From contig CAMFEK010000001.1 of assembly GCA_945949395.1 (NCBI GenBank), positions 124,001 to 188,000 of the forward strand: a DNA stretch of 64,000 bases, in the 5' to 3' direction. The position numbers and the translations under genes were made by a program. This document shows, one piece after another, positions 24,430 through 32,560 of the stretch. The stretch comes from an uncultured Clostridia bacterium (GTDB lineage Bacteria; Bacillota; Clostridia; Christensenellales; Borkfalkiaceae). The notes under the pieces are model-generated. The model did not search any database, had not been told where the DNA came from, and saw only the letters and a program-made list of their open reading frames with translations. Positions within the stretch are counted from its first letter, which is position 1. Every line of letters begins with the position of its first letter.

Positions 24430-26622
24430 ATGGCAATACAATTAAAAAGATTTCAATTAAATGCTATTAGTGGACTTATGGACGCTATGCAAACGCCCTA
24501 TAAGGAAATCGTGTTGAAAAGTTGCACGGGTAGTGGTAAAACCATTATATTAACGCATTTTATTGATACTTATATGAGGAGTTTTGGCAATACCGTATTT
24601 ATTTGGCTTACTCCCGGTAAAGGTAATTTGGAAGAACAAAGCAAAGAAAAAATGGATCGTTACGTTTATGGTTGCTCCACAAAACTTCTTTGCGATGTTA
24701 TGACAAGTGGTTTTTCTGTTGGCGATACCTGTTTTATTAACTGGGAAAAGCTTACCAAGAAGGGAAATACAGCGTTAAGAGATAGCGAACGAACTAATTT
24801 CTTGGAACATATTGAAAACGCTTTAGATGAAGGTATTTCTTTCAAAGTAATCGTAGATGAATCTCATCAAAACGATACGATTAAAGCGGATGAAATTATC
24901 GAATATTTTAAGACAAATAAAATTATTCGTTGCTCTGCTACTCCTAAGCCTTATAAGAATGCTTTACTTGTTGATGTTCCCGAAGAAGACGTTATTGCGG
25001 AAGGGCTTATTAAAAAACTATTGATCATCAACGAAAACTTTGAGCAAAATATCACGGTTGATGACCAAATTACATATCTGATCGATAAGGCAATCGATAA
25101 GCAAAGGGAACTTCATTCCGCTTTTCTAAATAGAAAAGCAAATATCAATCCTTTGATTGTCGTGCAACTTCCCAATAAATCGGAAGCACTGCTCGAAAGC
25201 GTGGAGAGGTATTTTAACAGTAAAGGCATTTCTTACGAGAATAATCAATTAGCTGTTTGGCTTTCCGATAAAAAGCAAAATTTAGAGGATATCGAAGAGC
25301 CTAACGCTACGCCTATTGCCGTTATTATCAAACAAGCCGTTGCAACGGGTTGGGACTGCCCTCGTGCTCATATTCTCGTTAAACTTCGTGACAATATGAG
25401 CGAAACGTTTGAAATTCAAACGATAGGTAGAATTAGAAGAATGCCTGAAGCAAAACATTACGAAAATGATTTGCTTGACAGTTGCTATTTATATACGTTG
25501 GATGGTGCGTTTACCGAGAGTGTTAAGCAATCTTTGGGTAAAGGTGCTCTTGATGCTAAAAAGCTCACGCTGAAGCCAGAACATCGTAATTTTAATATCA
25601 TAACGGAATTTAAGACGGAAGTACCCTTCCCTCGTGATGCCGCTCGTATATTGAGAGTTTTTAGCGAACACTACAAAAAGAAGTATGGCTTAAGTGGAAA
25701 ACTTATCGAAAATAAAACCAAATTGGGGGCTTGCGGATACGATTTTAGTCAAGATATTATTGATTATACAAAGTCCGGTTCTGTTTCAAAACTTGAAAAA
25801 GAGCAAATTGACGATTTGAATGCAATTGCAATTCACGAAGAATTAAACACGACTAAACACGGGCGTGCTTATCATCACTGTGCAGGAGAAATTGGATTAA
25901 AAGTTACCTTGGATTATGCAAGAATAAACACTGTACTTCGTAAATTGTTTTTAAAGGATGTTCGTTGCGATTATAAAATCTTAGGCTTGGAAATCCGTGA
26001 ACTCTATTCTTTTGTAATCAATAATAAAGATAAACTGATTGCAGAAATTCGTGAAGCAATGGCTTCAACGGTTTTACAACAGGTTATTCCGATGAAGAAT
26101 ATTACAGAAAAACCTATTGGGTTGCCTCTTGAATGCTTATTTACTTATGATGGCACGGCAAAAACACAATACGAGATGGCGAAAAATGTATATGGCGGTT
26201 ACTTGTCGTCTGCAGAAAAGCGTTCATCTTCCGAAAAACTTTTTGAAAAATTCTGTGAGCAATGTGCTGACGTTGAATGGATTTATAAAAACGGCGATAA
26301 AGGTCCGGAGTTCTTATCCATTGTGTATGAAGATAATTTAGGAAAGCAAAAATCTTTCTACCCTGACTATATTATTTCCGTGAATGGTGAAATATGGATC
26401 ATTGAAACCAAAGGCGGTTTTACAAAGTCAGGCGATAGCGAAGATATCGACCAATATACGGCGAAGAAGTTCGAGGTTTTGAAACGTTATTTGGATAAAT
26501 ACAATCTTAAAGGCGGTATTGTTCGCCAGGATAAACAAAGCTTTGAATTATGTATTTGTACCGATCAATATTCGGATGATATTAAAAGCGATGCATGGAA
26601 GGTCCTTAACGAGGTAATCTAA
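24430..26622 (+). CDS. res: Type III restriction enzyme, Res/helicase-nuclease subunit
   Basis: 730 aa superfamily 2 helicase-nuclease. Walker A SCTGSGKT (about 31-38), motif II DESH (about 143), motif III CSATP and motif VI TIGRIRRMP are visible. At the C-terminus PDYIISVNGEIWIIETKGG (about 643-661) is a PD-(D/E)xK nuclease signature. It translocates on or switches along DNA and cuts when two unmodified sites meet. It is shorter than EcoP-type Res (about 970 aa), as in a compact subgroup. Joined directly to mod and to the next gene (1-nt gaps). Confidence 0.9.
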   Translation: MAIQLKRFQLNAISGLMDAMQTPYKEIVLKSCTGSGKTIILTHFIDTYMRSFGNTVFIWLTPGKGNLEEQSKEKMDRYVYGCSTKLLCDVMTSGFSVGDTCFINWEKLTKKGNTALRDSERTNFLEHIENALDEGISFKVIVDESHQNDTIKADEIIEYFKTNKIIRCSATPKPYKNALLVDVPEEDVIAEGLIKKLLIINENFEQNITVDDQITYLIDKAIDKQRELHSAFLNRKANINPLIVVQLPNKSEALLESVERYFNSKGISYENNQLAVWLSDKKQNLEDIEEPNATPIAVIIKQAVATGWDCPRAHILVKLRDNMSETFEIQTIGRIRRMPEAKHYENDLLDSCYLYTLDGAFTESVKQSLGKGALDAKKLTLKPEHRNFNIITEFKTEVPFPRDAARILRVFSEHYKKKYGLSGKLIENKTKLGACGYDFSQDIIDYTKSGSVSKLEKEQIDDLNAIAIHEELNTTKHGRAYHHCAGEIGLKVTLDYARINTVLRKLFLKDVRCDYKILGLEIRELYSFVINNKDKLIAEIREAMASTVLQQVIPMKNITEKPIGLPLECLFTYDGTAKTQYEMAKNVYGGYLSSAEKRSSSEKLFEKFCEQCADVEWIYKNGDKGPEFLSIVYEDNLGKQKSFYPDYIISVNGEIWIIETKGGFTKSGDSEDIDQYTAKKFEVLKRYLDKYNLKGGIVRQDKQSFELCICTDQYSDDIKSDAWKVLNEVI

Positions 26623-26623
26623 T

Positions 26624-27568
26624 ATGAAAACACAAGAGAAAAGTGTTCCCGTTTATGTTTATTTTATGGCAATAGAACGACATAAAGACGGTAAAGAAGC
26701 TGATACAAAATATGAGATGAGTGAAATTATTAGCGCCTTCTCGAATATGCTTTCTTTTACAGTAAAACAGGATCTTAAGGAGAGAAAGCAAGACAATACT
26801 TCCATTGAAAAGGTTATTTGGTTAGATAGCTTTCAAGATCTCAAGGATGGCAATTATAATCTTGTTTTTAAATCTGCAAAATACAACCATGTCAGGGACG
26901 AGATAAATACTGTTACGATGGAATCTCTTGGTCGCCGTAAGAATCAACAAGATGGCGAAGAAGAACGCACTCATCTTTGTATTCGTTTAGCAAAAGGACA
27001 ATTTCGATTTTTAGCTATTCACGAAAGCAACCATTATGGTATTTCAATCAAAAGCATCGTTGATTATTTGAACGGTCAATTTGAAAAAGTAAATGAGCAA
27101 ACTGAGCAACAAGAAGAACCTGCTCAATCAGAAGATAAGTATTTCTATCAGATTAACTATGAAATTGTTCCGAGCGATTCTTTCCTTAATCAGTTAAAGA
27201 AAGCAAAATCACTTTCACTTGTCCGTTTGGAAGTTGATAAAGGTGTATTAAAAGATGATTTTCTGCAATTATCGGGTAGAGATGGTATCAAGGATACGGT
27301 AGAAATTGCTATTAGACGTCCTCGGGGAGTTAAATCTTTTCCTGAGAATCTCATAAAAGCATATTATGAAAATATGCAGAGTGATAATCGTATTAAAAGT
27401 ATTACTGTTAGTGGTCGTGGAGCCAGTAAAAATAGTATGGAGTTTTCTACCGATTTAATAAAGATGAAACATTGTATATCGGTAGCTTGTGAAGAAATAA
27501 CTTACGAAGTGCAAAGTAGTGATTTCTTTAATAAGGCTCAAAGCTTTATAAATGATATGTTGAGGTAA
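26624..27568 (+). CDS. Unknown 314-aa protein in the R-M operon
   Basis: I do not recognise the family. It is a soluble-looking, charged protein without signal peptide or membrane segment. Visible parts: an N-terminal PVYVYFMAIERH strand, a mid region THLCIRLAKGQFRFLAIHE with NHYGISIKSIVDYLNGQFE, a Glu/Gln-rich linker (about 156-170), and a C-terminal beta-rich part ending with two helices. The layout vaguely recalls phage-defence sensor proteins of the DUF4747 kind, but this is only an impression. Its 1-nt distance from res and 3 nt to the membrane gene argue for a joint function. Confidence 0.6.
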   Translation: MKTQEKSVPVYVYFMAIERHKDGKEADTKYEMSEIISAFSNMLSFTVKQDLKERKQDNTSIEKVIWLDSFQDLKDGNYNLVFKSAKYNHVRDEINTVTMESLGRRKNQQDGEEERTHLCIRLAKGQFRFLAIHESNHYGISIKSIVDYLNGQFEKVNEQTEQQEEPAQSEDKYFYQINYEIVPSDSFLNQLKKAKSLSLVRLEVDKGVLKDDFLQLSGRDGIKDTVEIAIRRPRGVKSFPENLIKAYYENMQSDNRIKSITVSGRGASKNSMEFSTDLIKMKHCISVACEEITYEVQSSDFFNKAQSFINDMLR

Positions 27569-27571
27569 TAT

Positions 27572-28102
27572 ATGATAAAAATACTTTTACCCATAAGCGA
27601 TTACATAAAAACTCGTAAACGTTTGTGGCTTAAACTGTTTCCTCCGATTTTGTTTGCCGGAATATTTATAGGTTTATCTTATTTAATTCCTGTTCAGGAG
27701 AATTTGGATATTCAAGGGATATTTTCCGAATTTGTTTCCGCTCAAGTAAGCATTATCGCAATTTTTATTTCTTTTTCGATAGCGATTATCTCAATACTTG
27801 TGTCTGCGGACAATAAAAACATTCAAAGATTAAGAGAAACGGAATCAAGTGATGGTACAATAAAAGAATTGAATGGGAAACCTCTTACTCTTTTTCAGGT
27901 TCTTTTATCAAATTTAACGTATAATGTTTTTGTTGAAATCCTTTATTTAGCCATTTTAATTGTTTATCTCTTATTGAGAGCCGTAGTTCATGTTTGTGTT
28001 TTGAGATACTTGATAGCATTTAGCATTTTCTGTATTGTACATATTTTGCAAATATTATTAGAGACGGTTATTCAGATGTACCTAACATTTTGGAGAAGTT
28101 AA
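27572..28102 (+). CDS. Unknown 176-aa membrane protein in the R-M operon
   Basis: Four predicted membrane segments at about 20-40, 52-76, 113-135 and 138-165, with a charged cytosolic loop (NKNIQRLRETESSDGTIKELNGK) between the second and third. No family recognised. The ribosome binding site (GAGG) lies in the last codons of the preceding gene, indicating translational coupling. A small multi-helix membrane protein coupled to a soluble partner is a common design for membrane-disrupting defence effectors; that role is inferred only. Confidence 0.6.
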   Translation: MIKILLPISDYIKTRKRLWLKLFPPILFAGIFIGLSYLIPVQENLDIQGIFSEFVSAQVSIIAIFISFSIAIISILVSADNKNIQRLRETESSDGTIKELNGKPLTLFQVLLSNLTYNVFVEILYLAILIVYLLLRAVVHVCVLRYLIAFSIFCIVHILQILLETVIQMYLTFWRS

Positions 28103-28323
28103 AATGATATATTGGGCAATACAGATGGTTATCTAATCAATAATCAAACCCGAGAAATAAGAAACTGAAAAACAATAACAATTTAGCTTTTTGTGGTTAA
28201 TAGTTAGAAATAAACAGGAAATGAAGTTTTTAAGGGTAAAACTTTTGATAGCGATAATGCACATATCAAAAGTCAGTGGATAATTAAGGCAAACTCATAT
28301 AAATAAAATAAGGGTGTTAAAAA

Positions 28324-28926
28324 ATGATAGATTATAAAAAATATTTAGATAAAGATTTGGTTCAGGATAGATTTACGTTTATTTCTTTTTTTATTGCCAT
28401 TTATGAAAGAATGACAGATTATGTTGAGAGTCAGGTAAAATCACTGTTATGTGATATTTCTATCGACAATGGCGAAATTATATATAAAGAATCAAAACGT
28501 TATAAAGATGAAATAAAAAATCGAATTATTGATGAACAGGGCAACAAAAATAAATTAAAAGCATCATTCCACTGGTTGTTGGATACGAATATTATATCTA
28601 AACAAGATTATGATGACTTTTTAGAGATGAAAAAAATTCGTAATGAATACGCTCATGAATTGATAGAGAAAGTATTGGAAGATGATATTGAAAAGAATGC
28701 GGAACTTTTTGTAAAAATGATAGCATTGTATAAAAAAATTACAAGAAACTGGTTTATTGAAGTTGAAGCTTCTATTCAAGGAATAGATCTTACAGATGCT
28801 ATTTTGGATGAGATACAAAGTGCCGATTGTTTTTTATTTCAAATAATATTTGATGTCCTATATCGTGATAAAGGAAAAGAATACATCGATTTGTTTGATA
28901 AATACGGAGTAAAACATGAAGTTTAG
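28324..28926 (+). CDS. HEPN-like protein
   Basis: 200 aa, mostly helical. RNEYAH at residues 106-111 is the R-x4-H motif of HEPN domains, many of which are RNases in toxin-antitoxin and phage-defence systems; the preceding helix (ISKQDYDDFLEMKKI) fits this fold. The N-terminal third has a long helix (FISFFIAIYERMTDYVESQVKSLL). No nucleotidyltransferase antitoxin (MNT) gene is next to it. The RBS is weak (AAGGGTGTT). The 220 bp before it (28103-28323) hold no gene. Confidence 0.6.
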   Translation: MIDYKKYLDKDLVQDRFTFISFFIAIYERMTDYVESQVKSLLCDISIDNGEIIYKESKRYKDEIKNRIIDEQGNKNKLKASFHWLLDTNIISKQDYDDFLEMKKIRNEYAHELIEKVLEDDIEKNAELFVKMIALYKKITRNWFIEVEASIQGIDLTDAILDEIQSADCFLFQIIFDVLYRDKGKEYIDLFDKYGVKHEV

Positions 28927-29075
28927 ATTCTGATATAATAAAACAAATAGCAGATAAAAACTTTAAAGATTTTCGAATCTGACAATTTGAAGTATTAATT
29001 TTTGAAAAAGCAAGCAACAATTCATACATACAAACTAAAACGAGACGGAAAAATAAAAATTATAAAGAAGGTAAA

Positions 29076-30086
29076 ATGTTAATTCAAGATAATCAATATT
29101 TAGAAATTGTAAATACAATAAAACAAAGAATCGCTACGGCGCAATACAAGGCGAGTATTGCGGTAAATCGGGAATTGATCGTTTTATATCATCAAATCGG
29201 TCAAACTATCAATCTCCATAAAGCGTGGGGAAATAAATTCATTGATAATCTTGCCCGTGATATTAAGATGGAATATCCCGATATGACGGGCTTTTCCGTG
29301 CGAAATCTTAAATATATGGCTAAATTTGCGGAAGAATATCCCGACGAGCAAATTGTGCAGCAGGTTGTTGCACAAATTCCTTGGGGACATTTATTGGTGT
29401 TATTAGATCAAGTCAAAGATCCCGTTCAACGTCAATGGTATATAGAACAAGACATTCAAAATGGTTGGTCACGCAACGTTTTGGTTCATCAAATAGAGTC
29501 AGGTCTATACGCTCGTCAAGTTGAAGCTGAAAAGATCACCAACTTCCCGAGCAAGTTACCTCCTGTTCAAAGTGAGTTGGCATTACAGACGATCAAAGAT
29601 CCTTACATCTTCGATTTTATTCCATTCAAAGCGGATATGCAAGAACGGGATATTGAAAACGAACTTGTAAAAAAGGTTACGGCTCTATTGTTGGAACTTG
29701 GTACGGGTTTTGCTTTTCTTGGCAATCAATATCACTTAAACGTAGGTGGAGATGATTTCTATATCGACTTACTTTTCTATAATCTCAATTTGCGTTGCTA
29801 TGTAGTCATCGAATTAAAGACGGGGAATTTTAAGCCTGAATATGTAGGACAACTCAATTTCTATCTTTCTGCCGTAGATGGTATTTTAAAGAAGGAACAA
29901 GATAATCCTACAATCGGTTTATTGCTCTGTAAGCATAAGAATAATTTGGTTGCAGAGTATTCTTTGAAGGATGTAAGCAAGCCTATCGGTGTGAGTGAAT
30001 ACAAGGTGACTGGTGTTCTACCTGAAGAGTTTGCGAAGCAACTTCCTTCCGTGGAAGACATTCAAAGTCGCATTAAACAGGAATAG
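29076..30086 (+). CDS. DUF1016/YhcG PD-(D/E)xK nuclease
   Basis: 336 aa. The N-terminal DUF1016 helical domain (IKQRIATAQYKASIAVNRELIVLYHQIGQ ... GFSVRNLKYMAKF) is followed by a PD-(D/E)xK nuclease domain with FYIDLLFYN (Asp231) and VVIELKTG (Glu246, Lys248). Proteins of this type are frequent in restriction and defence loci, where they are thought to cut foreign DNA, but the mechanism is little known. It closes the element's cargo just before the right attachment site. Less AT-rich than the two genes before it. Confidence 0.88.
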   Translation: MLIQDNQYLEIVNTIKQRIATAQYKASIAVNRELIVLYHQIGQTINLHKAWGNKFIDNLARDIKMEYPDMTGFSVRNLKYMAKFAEEYPDEQIVQQVVAQIPWGHLLVLLDQVKDPVQRQWYIEQDIQNGWSRNVLVHQIESGLYARQVEAEKITNFPSKLPPVQSELALQTIKDPYIFDFIPFKADMQERDIENELVKKVTALLLELGTGFAFLGNQYHLNVGGDDFYIDLLFYNLNLRCYVVIELKTGNFKPEYVGQLNFYLSAVDGILKKEQDNPTIGLLLCKHKNNLVAEYSLKDVSKPIGVSEYKVTGVLPEEFAKQLPSVEDIQSRIKQE

Positions 30087-30132
30087 TTTATTATAAAATT
30101 TACAGATTTTATAAGACTATATTCAAGGAAAA

Positions 30133-30326
30133 ATAGTAGCCAAAAATGCGAAAAAAAGATATAACTTTGGCGTGTAATAAACTAAAATTAGTCCCTTGCA
30201 CCAAAAAATAACGAGATTTCAAATTGGCTACTTTTGGAGTGTTAGAGAACGAAAATAGCCAAAAAACGCTTGTTTTTGGGCTAAAAGATGGCTATTTTGC
30301 ATAAATATCGGGCATTTTTGGCGTGT
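30133..30326. repeat. Repeat-rich right end: integrase arm-site-like elements
   Basis: TTTGGCGTGT occurs at 30166-30175 and 30317-30326 and as TTTGGAGTGT at 30233-30242; another TTTTGGCGTGT is at the left end (18675-18685). Interspersed are GGCTA(C/T)TTTTG-type repeats in both orientations (near 30137, 30225, 30255 and 30288). They are suited to be arm-type integrase sites. 30087-30477 has no intact gene. Confidence 0.65.
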
Positions 30327-30335
30327 GACAAGAGC

Positions 30336-30390
30336 CTTAAAATCCCTCGATGGAAACATCGTACCGGTTCAAGTCCGGTCAGCGGCACCA
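30336..30390 (+). repeat. tRNA-Leu 3' remnant (right attachment site)
   Basis: CTTAAAATCCCTCG (anticodon-arm part) is at 30336-30349 and the 31 bases 30360-30390 equal the T-arm and acceptor end of the tRNA-Leu at 18477. The variable arm between them differs, so this copy was brought by the element or comes from another Leu tRNA. Confidence 0.9.
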
Positions 30391-30397
30391 AGTGTGA

Positions 30398-30431
30398 TGG
30401 TCTATAAGTCTTTTCTTATAGACCATTATTT
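30398..30431 (+). terminator. Terminator behind the tRNA-Leu remnant
   Basis: GGTCTATAAG pairs with CTTATAGACC, followed by ATTATTTTTG. Probably the original tRNA terminator, now displaced by 11.8 kb. Confidence 0.8.
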
Positions 30432-30477
30432 TTGCATTTTTAGTGGCATTTCCGTCCATTTTTAACCGACGGACGAA

Positions 30478-30978
30478 ATGCCGTTTTGGAAACTGTGTAC
30501 AATCGGCGCAAGCGATTATCTGATGCCCGAGCGTGAAATTGGCTGGGGTAGAAAAGCAAACCGCCGTAACGAGTATATGATGCTTATTTCGCCCGACGTC
30601 GATATTCGTAATCCTTCGGACGACGAAGACGCGCCGACGGACTGGCTATCGTTAAACTCTCTTCTTTGGGCAACTGCGGAATATGCGTTCAACGAAAAAG
30701 ATAACATAACCGTTTCGGACACGCTCGATATGGGAATCGACGGGAAGTATTGCGGGACGGTACTCTTATTACCCGAAGTATTCAAATCGCCGAGTATCGT
30801 AAAATGCTATGTTTCCGAGCATAAATACATCAGTATATTTCAGGTAATGCCGATAACAAGAGAGTTGCTTACAAAGAAACTCAAGAAGAAAGCCAATGGT
30901 ATTTATTGGCTTATGGAACAGTTTTACACGCACGACGACTATAAATTGATAGAATCCAAACCGTTTGCAACGTTATAA
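30478..30978 (+). pseudogene. 5'-truncated suppressor-of-fused (SUFU)-domain gene
   Basis: 166 aa by the ATG at 30478. PFWKLCTIGASDY, RNEYMMLISP, WLSLNSLLWATAEYA and CGTVLLLPEVF match bacterial SUFU-domain proteins, but about 60 N-terminal residues are missing. In the same frame the codons upstream of the ATG read PTDE, which continues the family pattern PT.E.PF, and then meet a TAA at 30463. There is no ribosome binding site; instead an inverted repeat (GGCATTT ... AAATGCC, 30445-30482) covers the start. SUFU-domain proteins often serve as immunity proteins in polymorphic toxin loci. Confidence 0.6.
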
Positions 30979-31000
30979 TTAACAGGAGATGAAATACAGT

Positions 31001-31555
31001 ATGTTAAAGAGAAAAAATATAGTTTCGCTTGCTTTATCATTTATGTTGATACTCACATCTTTATTATTTGTCGGTTGTGGTAAAAAAACAGAAGAAAAGC
31101 CGCAACCTACGCCGACCGAAGAAAAAAGGATTTGTTCTTTTTCGATTTTAAATCTTGATTCTGAGTTTCCCCTCGATGCCGTTTCTCTTACCGTTCCTTA
31201 CGGAATAAACTCTGTTACTGTAAGTCTTGAAAATTATAAAGCGGGTTTTATAATATCAAAGAATAATGGAAGCAGAGCGGTTTTACAAAGTATAGAAAAT
31301 CTTGAAAACGACGATTATTCGTTTACGGTGTCAGACGGAAACTATAGTTATAAAAAAGAAACCGTGTTGAGTTTAGAAAACAGTTTTTTCGATAAGACAG
31401 ACGGAGAGTTTTCCCTAAGTCTGTGTTTATTCAATAAAACTGATAATTATCTGGAAGTTCCCGTTATGGGATATCAATACAACGTAGCATATAAGATAAC
31501 CGACAGCAAGATTGCCTTTGAGATAAAGAACGGAGCGGTTATCCGTAATCATTAA
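31001..31555 (+). CDS. Hypothetical lipoprotein
   Basis: 184 aa from ATG 31001, 12 nt after AGGAG; an ATG at 30989 directly abuts the ribosome binding site and is less likely. A signal peptide with lipobox LLFVGC and a KKTEEKPQPTPTEEK linker precede a beta-rich domain without a recognised family. It is AT-richer than the core genome, like the SUFU remnant before it, suggesting that this stretch is an older accessory segment. Confidence 0.65.
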   Translation: MLKRKNIVSLALSFMLILTSLLFVGCGKKTEEKPQPTPTEEKRICSFSILNLDSEFPLDAVSLTVPYGINSVTVSLENYKAGFIISKNNGSRAVLQSIENLENDDYSFTVSDGNYSYKKETVLSLENSFFDKTDGEFSLSLCLFNKTDNYLEVPVMGYQYNVAYKITDSKIAFEIKNGAVIRNH

Positions 31556-31807
31556 CATTTTTTATAGGTAAACCGCAAAACGTTCATCACGAACTGAGAC
31601 TGTTCGTGAAATTGCAGATGAAATTCTGAAACTTTAATAATCATTAGGAAAAAATACTTATCGTCCGACACACTATCGAAAATCGCTTCAAAAACGAGAT
31701 TTTGTAGTACACACGCAAGTCTTAATAGCTTGAACTTCTTTACTATAAAAAAGACGTTCGGGCTATTTTTTTTCGGAAAATTATTTTCGGAAAGTTTCAA
31801 ATACCTA

Positions 31808-31836
31808 TTGACAAAATAAAAGGGGTGTGATACAAT
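31808..31836 (+). promoter_or_regulatory. Promoter of the QueD-like gene
   Basis: TTGACA (31808-31813), 17 bp, TACAAT (31831-31836). Between 31556 and 31807 I see only one perfect 8-bp hairpin (31587-31609, not followed by Ts) and no gene. Confidence 0.88.
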
Positions 31837-31918
31837 CTTATTGATAATAGATACTATTTAGAAATAAATACTATTATCGAACGGGCGATCAGCCCGAATA
31901 AAAGATAAGGAGTGTTAT

Positions 31919-32485
31919 ATGAGAAGCATTACAAAGTTGGAACTGCAATACGCGCACAGATTTTACGGATTTAAGGGGGAGGCGCAATATTTGCACGGAC
32001 ATACGGGCGTTCTCACCATCGAAGTGGAAGATTCGGTGGAACCGGGCGTCAATATGGTATTCCCCTGCAACGAAATTCAGAAAACCGCTTGGGAAGTGCT
32101 CAAAAACTTCGACCACGCCCTCGTTTTGAGAGAGGACGATCCCCTGTTGCCCGCCATTCTTTCGGTATATGAAGCGCAAGGGATCAAGAACGGTTCGCCT
32201 CAGAACAAGATGAAAGGACCTGCGTTCAAGAGCGAGCTTGCGACCGCCTATCCCGACTGCCGTCTGGTAGTCACCAAGGAAACCATGACCGTAGAGGGCA
32301 TGATAAAGATCGTGCACGAACTGCTCAAAGATAAGCTGAACATCGTAAAGCTCACCTTCACGAGCGGCGTGAATGCGGCGTCGGAAGAATATGAACCTCA
32401 AAAGAGCATAGACCGCTGTCCTCTGTGCGGCATTGCGCTGAACGAAAACGGCGTTTGTCCGAAATGCGGCTATCGCAAATCCTAA
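31919..32485 (+). CDS. 6-pyruvoyl-tetrahydropterin synthase/QueD-like protein with zinc ribbon
   Basis: 188 aa. The zinc-binding histidines are visible: YAHRFYG and LHGHTG. The second half of the fold (ETMTVEGMIKIVHELL ... VKLTFTSG) is also present. QueD makes 6-carboxytetrahydropterin for 7-deazaguanine (queuosine) synthesis. The family is normally about 120-140 aa; here a 45-residue insertion/extension and a C-terminal zinc ribbon (CPLCG ... CPKCG, about 166-185) are added. No queC/E/F genes are nearby. Its precise reaction is therefore uncertain. Confidence 0.75.
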   Translation: MRSITKLELQYAHRFYGFKGEAQYLHGHTGVLTIEVEDSVEPGVNMVFPCNEIQKTAWEVLKNFDHALVLREDDPLLPAILSVYEAQGIKNGSPQNKMKGPAFKSELATAYPDCRLVVTKETMTVEGMIKIVHELLKDKLNIVKLTFTSGVNAASEEYEPQKSIDRCPLCGIALNENGVCPKCGYRKS

Positions 32486-32500
32486 AAACGGCAAAAAGAA

Positions 32501-32535
32501 AAATAAGCGACGAAAAGTCGCTTATTTTTTTTGAA
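32501..32535 (+). terminator. Terminator after the QueD-like gene
   Basis: AAATAAGCGAC (32501-32511) pairs with GTCGCTTATTT (32517-32527), followed by Ts. Confidence 0.92.
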
Positions 32536-32560
32536 AGGCAACGAGGAGTTGCTTATTCCG

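Larger units (their letters stand above)
18533..30390. mobile_element. Integrative mobilizable element in tRNA-Leu
   Basis: About 11.8 kb bounded by a 31-bp direct repeat of the tRNA-Leu 3' end. It holds an integrase next to the tRNA, a MobV relaxase with a candidate oriT, a regulator, a type III R-M operon with two extra genes, a HEPN-like gene and a DUF1016 nuclease gene. Base composition is much more AT-rich than the flanks, with AAA/ATA/TTA-rich codon use, supporting recent transfer. No conjugation machinery (type IV secretion) is seen, so transfer would need a helper. 18564-18800 contains no gene I can support. Confidence 0.9.
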
